Positions 5,606 to 8,356 of a DNA stretch of 8,356 bases are shown piece after piece (the first letter of the stretch is position 1; the number at the start of each line of letters is the position of its first letter). A program made the translations under genes and the position numbers. Where the stretch lies: NCBI RefSeq assembly GCF_035989245.1, contig NZ_JAYMFF010000030.1, positions 1-8,356 on the forward strand. Reading direction: 5' to 3'. Under the pieces are notes generated by a model. That model saw only the letters and a list, made by a program, of their open reading frames with translations, made no database searches and was not told the origin of the DNA. This stretch comes from Adlercreutzia wanghongyangiae. GTDB taxonomy: Bacteria; Actinomycetota; Coriobacteriia; Coriobacteriales; Eggerthellaceae.

Positions 5606-6541
5606 CTAGCCGAGCCACTCCAGCAGGGAGGCGATGTCGCGGCGGGCTTGGGAGCTGCCGGTCTCGTAGGAGCGGACGAGGGCGTCGTAGTCGGTGGTCT
5701 TGTTGGTGATCTCCATAACGTCGGGGTAGAACGCCCAGGCCGCCCCCGACTTCTCCAGCGCCTCAATTTCGTCGCAGAGCGCGTTGTAGGGCTGCCAGCG
5801 GGCGATGGTGCGCTCGGCCACCACGGGGTGCGACCGAAAGGCCGCGCGGAAGAGGGCTTGGGCGCCGCGCCCCATGGGGCGCTTGCGGTAGCCGCGGGGC
5901 TGGGTGCGGATGATGCAGAAGCGCTCGAAGCCGTCGGCGCGGGCGGCATTCAGCAGAATGCCCCAGCTGTCTCCCATGCCGCCGTCCACGTAGGTGCGCT
6001 CGCCGATGGTGGTGGGCGGCATGAAGATGGGCATGGTAGACGATGCGCGCACCATAAGGCCCACGTCACGGGCGGTTTTCATGTCGGCCTTGGTGAAGGC
6101 CACCGTCTCGCCGGTATCCCAGTCCAGGGCCTCGATGTGCACCTCGGCGGGGTTCGCGCGGAAGGTATCCCAATCGAAGGCCATGGGGTCGCCCTCGGGT
6201 GCGGTCTCGATGAGCTCCTCGTACAGATAGGGTCCGTTGAAGTAGCCGTGCCCGGCAAGGAAGCTGCCCCAGCCGCCGAAGCGCGGGTACTGCACCAGCT
6301 CCACGAAGCTGGCTCGCGCGCGCTTGGGGTCGCGCACCAGGTAGTTCACCGTATGGCTGGACCCGGCTGAGATGCCGTAGACGCGTCCGAAGTTCACGTT
6401 CCGTGCGAGCAGCTCCACCACCATGGGGGCCGTGTAGCTGTTGCGCATCCCGCCGCCTTCGAAGATAAGCGCCACATCGGGCTGGTTGATGGCCATGGCA
6501 GCGCGGTCGGCGCAGGGAGCGGTGGGGGACATATCGGGCAT
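5606..6541 (-). CDS. Patatin-like phospholipase / lipid acyl hydrolase
   Basis: The 311-residue protein has the patatin signatures in order: a Gly-rich oxyanion loop EGGGMRN (residues 28-34), the nucleophile elbow GISAG (56-60, Ser58) and the DGG motif (Asp186-Gly188). These give the Ser-Asp dyad that hydrolyses acyl esters of lipids. No signal peptide or membrane segment is visible, so a cytoplasmic or peripheral enzyme is expected. The Asn at position 34 replaces the usual Gly after Arg. ATG 6541 has a GGAGAG site 13-15 bases away, slightly far; internal ATG at 6532 or 6496 (residue 16, just before the conserved core) is possible. It resembles the short bacterial patatins annotated as 'patatin family protein'; the substrate is unknown. 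It lies downstream of the baeRF-like gene on the same strand but behind a terminator. Confidence 0.9.
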   Translation of the reverse strand: MPDMSPTAPCADRAAMAINQPDVALIFEGGGMRNSYTAPMVVELLARNVNFGRVYGISAGSSHTVNYLVRDPKRARASFVELVQYPRFGGWGSFLAGHGYFNGPYLYEELIETAPEGDPMAFDWDTFRANPAEVHIEALDWDTGETVAFTKADMKTARDVGLMVRASSTMPIFMPPTTIGERTYVDGGMGDSWGILLNAARADGFERFCIIRTQPRGYRKRPMGRGAQALFRAAFRSHPVVAERTIARWQPYNALCDEIEALEKSGAAWAFYPDVMEITNKTTDYDALVRSYETGSSQARRDIASLLEWLG

Positions 6542-6562
6542 GACGGCGGCTTTCTCTCCATG

Positions 6563-6593
6563 AAAAAAGGGAGCCCTGAAGTGAGCTCCCTTT
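6563..6593 (-). terminator. Terminator after the baeRF-like gene
   Basis: On the minus strand a 9-bp stem (6585-6593 with 6566-6574, loop 10) ends in a T-run of six read from 6568 to 6563. It begins about 35 bases after the stop at 6628 and ends about 21 bases before the patatin start, which leaves little room for a separate patatin promoter. Confidence 0.85.
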
Positions 6594-6627
6594 CAGTATA
6601 GCGGTTTGCCCTAGCGGGCCGGGCCGA

Positions 6628-7878
6628 CTATTCCGCGTAGCGGAAGAGGGCGGCGACGGACTTGTCGGTGGGCATCTGGTCCTGTTCCACGATGTAGATG
6701 TGGGCGTCCTGCACCAGCGCCGCCTGGGCGAAGGCGTCGGTGATGTCGGGCGCGGCCGGGTCGATGTAGCCGTCGTCGGTAGGATTCGGGTTCGGATCGA
6801 AGGTGACGGTGCCGGTGTTGATGTCGAAGCCGCCGGGCAGGATCTTGCCCTTCACCATGAACAGCGCCCCCACGCGACGCTCGGCGAGCGCCATGCCGAT
6901 GGCGTCGAAGTCGTCCGACGCCTTGCCGTGGGCCGCGTCGGCGCCGAACTTCTCGGCCGTCTCCTTGATGTTCGCATCGCGGATACCGTCCATCACGGCC
7001 AGCGACTCTTCCAAGAGCGCCTTGCCGTCAAGACCGGCCGGGTCCTTCTTGATGCCGACGGGCAGCAGATGGCGCAGGGTGCAGATCTTGCGGAAGTCGT
7101 TCACGTACTCCGGATCGCAGCACAGGATGATGGGCGTGGTGTCGTCGCGCACCAGGTAGTCGTTCACGGCCTTGTTCACATAGCGGAACCACTGGGCGGC
7201 GTCTTCCTTCTTCACGTCGTTGCGCGACTGATGGTCGTGGTACTGGCCCATGTGGCCCTCGAGCGTGATGTAGTCCAGCGCGCCCAGCTCGTCCTTCTTC
7301 ATGTCGGCGGCGGTGTCGTCGCTGTTGGCGAACAGCTCGCTGAAGAAGTCGTGCACCTCCTGCGGCAGCTGCTGACGCTCCACGTGGGTGCGGTCGCCCT
7401 TCACCCAGCTGAAACGGTCGTTGGAAAGCTCCAGCACGTAGTACTCGGTGCCGTACTGGAAGTTGCGCAGCAGCGGCTTCACGAAGTAGGTGTCGCCGGC
7501 GGCTACCATGGGATCGGGGGCGAAGAACAGGTTGTACACGTACACGCCGTCGTTGCTCATGAGGAAGCCCAGACCTTCGCCAGCGTGCAGCCACAGCGGC
7601 ATGTCGGGATGTTCCAGCAGGTAGTCGGCGCGCTTCACGATGCCCGCATAGGCATTCTTGTCGTAGCTTTCGGCCAGGGTGCGCTCGGCGTCCTTCATCA
7701 GGTCCTTGAACATGTCGCGGTCCCAGATGTCGCGGCGCTCCTCGCGCTCGGTATGATGCACGGGAATATACAGCGACACGACCGGCGCAGGCACGTTGGA
7801 GAGAATTGAGGGGTCGAAGCTCTCCATCACGTGAATGCTCTCGTGGGTCTTGCGCTGTGTCTCCTTCTCGTCTTTCAT
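6628..7878 (-). CDS. Protein resembling the bacterial archaeo-eukaryotic release factor (baeRF) group
   Basis: The product is 416 residues, with no signal peptide or membrane segment. Features typical of baeRF proteins are an N-terminal SLYIPVHHTEREERRD stretch (from about residue 35), a central domain with LPLLRN-like FVKPLLRNFQYGTEYYVLEL (about 132-151), the HDHQSRND segment (about 214-221), PIILCCDPEYVNDFRKI (about 249-265), and a C-terminal ERRVGALFMVKG segment (about 336-347), comparable to the last domain of eRF1/Pelota. No GGQ motif is present, so peptide release as done by true RF1/eRF1 is not supported; a role on ribosomes or in stress is inference. The ATG at 7878 has GGAGGT (7885-7890) 6 bases upstream. 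Upstream and downstream terminators suggest a single-gene unit. The family call is from pattern memory. Confidence 0.75.
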   Translation of the reverse strand: MKDEKETQRKTHESIHVMESFDPSILSNVPAPVVSLYIPVHHTEREERRDIWDRDMFKDLMKDAERTLAESYDKNAYAGIVKRADYLLEHPDMPLWLHAGEGLGFLMSNDGVYVYNLFFAPDPMVAAGDTYFVKPLLRNFQYGTEYYVLELSNDRFSWVKGDRTHVERQQLPQEVHDFFSELFANSDDTAADMKKDELGALDYITLEGHMGQYHDHQSRNDVKKEDAAQWFRYVNKAVNDYLVRDDTTPIILCCDPEYVNDFRKICTLRHLLPVGIKKDPAGLDGKALLEESLAVMDGIRDANIKETAEKFGADAAHGKASDDFDAIGMALAERRVGALFMVKGKILPGGFDINTGTVTFDPNPNPTDDGYIDPAAPDITDAFAQAALVQDAHIYIVEQDQMPTDKSVAALFRYAE

Positions 7879-7911
7879 GGCGAAACCTCCATAGTGGTCG
7901 GGTGCGGTGTT

Positions 7912-7923
7912 GCGACGCGTCGC
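7912..7923. promoter_or_regulatory. Perfect palindrome upstream of the baeRF-like gene
   Basis: GCGACGCGTCGC is a perfect 12-bp dyad 34-45 bases before the start codon. It could be an operator, but it is short and GC-rich enough to occur by chance. Confidence 0.25.
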
Positions 7924-7977
7924 CAGGGCCCGCGGGGCCGCCTTGCAGAAGGCCGTGCTCGGTAAAGCTCGTCGGCG

Positions 7978-8021
7978 CGTAAAAAGAGCATAGCCCCCCG
8001 AGAATGATTCGGAGGGCTATG
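7978..8021 (-). terminator. Terminator after the P-type ATPase gene
   Basis: On the minus strand the stem 8021-8009 pairs with 8001-7989 (12 of 13 pairs, one mismatch) around a 7-base loop and is followed by CTCTTTTT. It lies about 200 bases after the ATPase stop, downstream of the REP-like element. Confidence 0.85.
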
Positions 8022-8096
8022 GGTAAGTCTGTGAACTTCTGGTTGCCGAAATGCTGATTTGCGAACTTCGGGAATGGAAGGGGACGGGGCTGGGGC

Positions 8097-8181
8097 CGTA
8101 GGGGAGGCGTAGGGGCGATGGGCCGTAGGGGCGGGCTTTAGCCCGCCCAGAGGACAAGAGGGCGGGCTAAAGCCCGCCCCT
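8097..8181. repeat. REP-like inverted repeat with CGTAGGGG lead-in
   Basis: Two 22-base arms (8127-8148 and 8160-8181) are perfect reverse complements with an 11-base loop. Each arm is itself a hairpin (GGGCGGGCT/AGCCCGCCC). Just before it CGTAGGGG occurs three times (8097-8104, 8108-8115, 8124-8131). The design is that of a dispersed REP/BIME-type repeat in the 3' region of the ATPase transcript. Confidence 0.75.
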
Positions 8182-8217
8182 GCGAATGGAAGAGATGCGG
8201 GGCTTTACGCTTCGGGG

Positions 8218-8356
8218 CTACCTGCTCTCGTAGCGCTTCACGTTCATGGCGCGCATGGCGTTCAGGATGGCGATGACGGCCACGCCCACGTCGGCGAACA
8301 CGGCCATCCACATGTTCGCGATGCCGAAGGCCGCCAGGATGAGCACGGCGAACTTG
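8218..8356 (-). CDS. Heavy-metal-translocating P1B-type ATPase (C-terminal 45 residues only)
   Basis: The frame is open to the window end and stops at TAG (8218-8220). The visible residues begin KFAVLILAAFG and continue NMWMAVFADVGVAVI, then NAMRAM and the short basic end NVKRYESR. This is the last transmembrane helix of Zn/Cd/Pb- or Cu-type exporters. The Asp in the ADVG motif (codon 8290-8292) corresponds to the conserved metal-binding Asp of the final helix in ZntA/CadA-type pumps, which favours Zn2+/Cd2+/Pb2+ transport. The phosphorylation DKTGT site, CPx motif and any metal-binding domain lie outside the window, so the exact metal cannot be fixed. The gene begins beyond the window and is followed by the REP-like element and a terminator. 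Confidence 0.88.
   Translation of the reverse strand, partial: KFAVLILAAFGIANMWMAVFADVGVAVIAILNAMRAMNVKRYESR

Larger units (their letters stand above)
7879..8217. other. Gap between the P-type ATPase and baeRF-like genes
   Basis: No coding gene is supported in these 339 bases. Read on the minus strand it holds the REP-like element (8097-8181), the ATPase terminator (7978-8021), a perfect 12-bp palindrome (7912-7923) and the baeRF ribosome site (7885-7890). No convincing -35/-10 pair for the baeRF-like gene could be recognised, since the region from 7891 to 7980 is very GC-rich. An imperfect direct repeat (GTGAACTTCTGG at 8031, GCGAACTTCGGG at 8061; 10 of 12) is also present. Confidence 0.7.

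Noticed and set aside
6700..7809. 369-residue plus-strand open frame
   Set aside because: It is the antisense shadow of the baeRF-like gene, which has a good ribosome site and coherent protein composition.
8097..8181. CRISPR-like repeats
   Set aside because: The three CGTAGGGG copies are only 8 bases and spaced 11 and 16 bases apart, and the inverted repeat has no spacer array.

Overview
The window looks like chromosomal DNA of a high-GC Gram-positive, most likely an actinobacterium of the Coriobacteriia (an Eggerthella/Gordonibacter-like gut anaerobe). The reasons are the strong GC bias at third codon positions, an LPxTG-anchored surface protein, Shine-Dalgarno starts (AAGGAGGTG, GGAGG), a Gram-positive-type L10 leader, and the general character of the proteins. 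The assignment is inference; there is no 16S or other definitive marker here.

Layout. Bases 1-1305 (+) are the 3' part of a surface protein with Ig-like repeats and a sortase signal. A 60-residue two-helix membrane protein (1289-1471, +) overlaps its end. After a leader with a strong hairpin comes a large membrane protein (1711-3882, +) with a Gly-rich N-terminus, three membrane segments and a big predicted external domain. The gap at 3883-4362 holds a palindromic intergenic repeat, an intrinsic terminator, a good promoter and an L10 autoregulatory leader. Next is rplJ-rplL (4363-4884 and 4975-5355, +), closed by a very strong terminator. A 135-bp inverted-repeat element (5453-5587) lies between this operon and the convergent minus-strand genes. 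Those are a patatin-like lipase (5606-6541), a protein resembling the bacterial archaeo-eukaryotic release factor (baeRF) group (6628-7878), and the last 45 residues of a heavy-metal P1B-type ATPase (8218-8356). Terminators follow the ATPase gene and the baeRF-like gene, and a second repeat element sits at 8097-8181.

How the genes relate. Only rplJ-rplL is a clear functional operon: L10 and L7/L12 form the ribosomal stalk, and the leader fits feedback control by the L10-L12 complex. The surface protein and the small membrane protein are translationally coupled and may work together at the envelope. The ATPase, baeRF-like and patatin genes share a strand but are separated by terminators, so they are probably separate units.

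No complete new multi-gene system is evident. The parts most worth a second look are the surface protein with its coupled small membrane protein, the uncharacterised 723-residue membrane protein, and the three repeat elements in the gaps.
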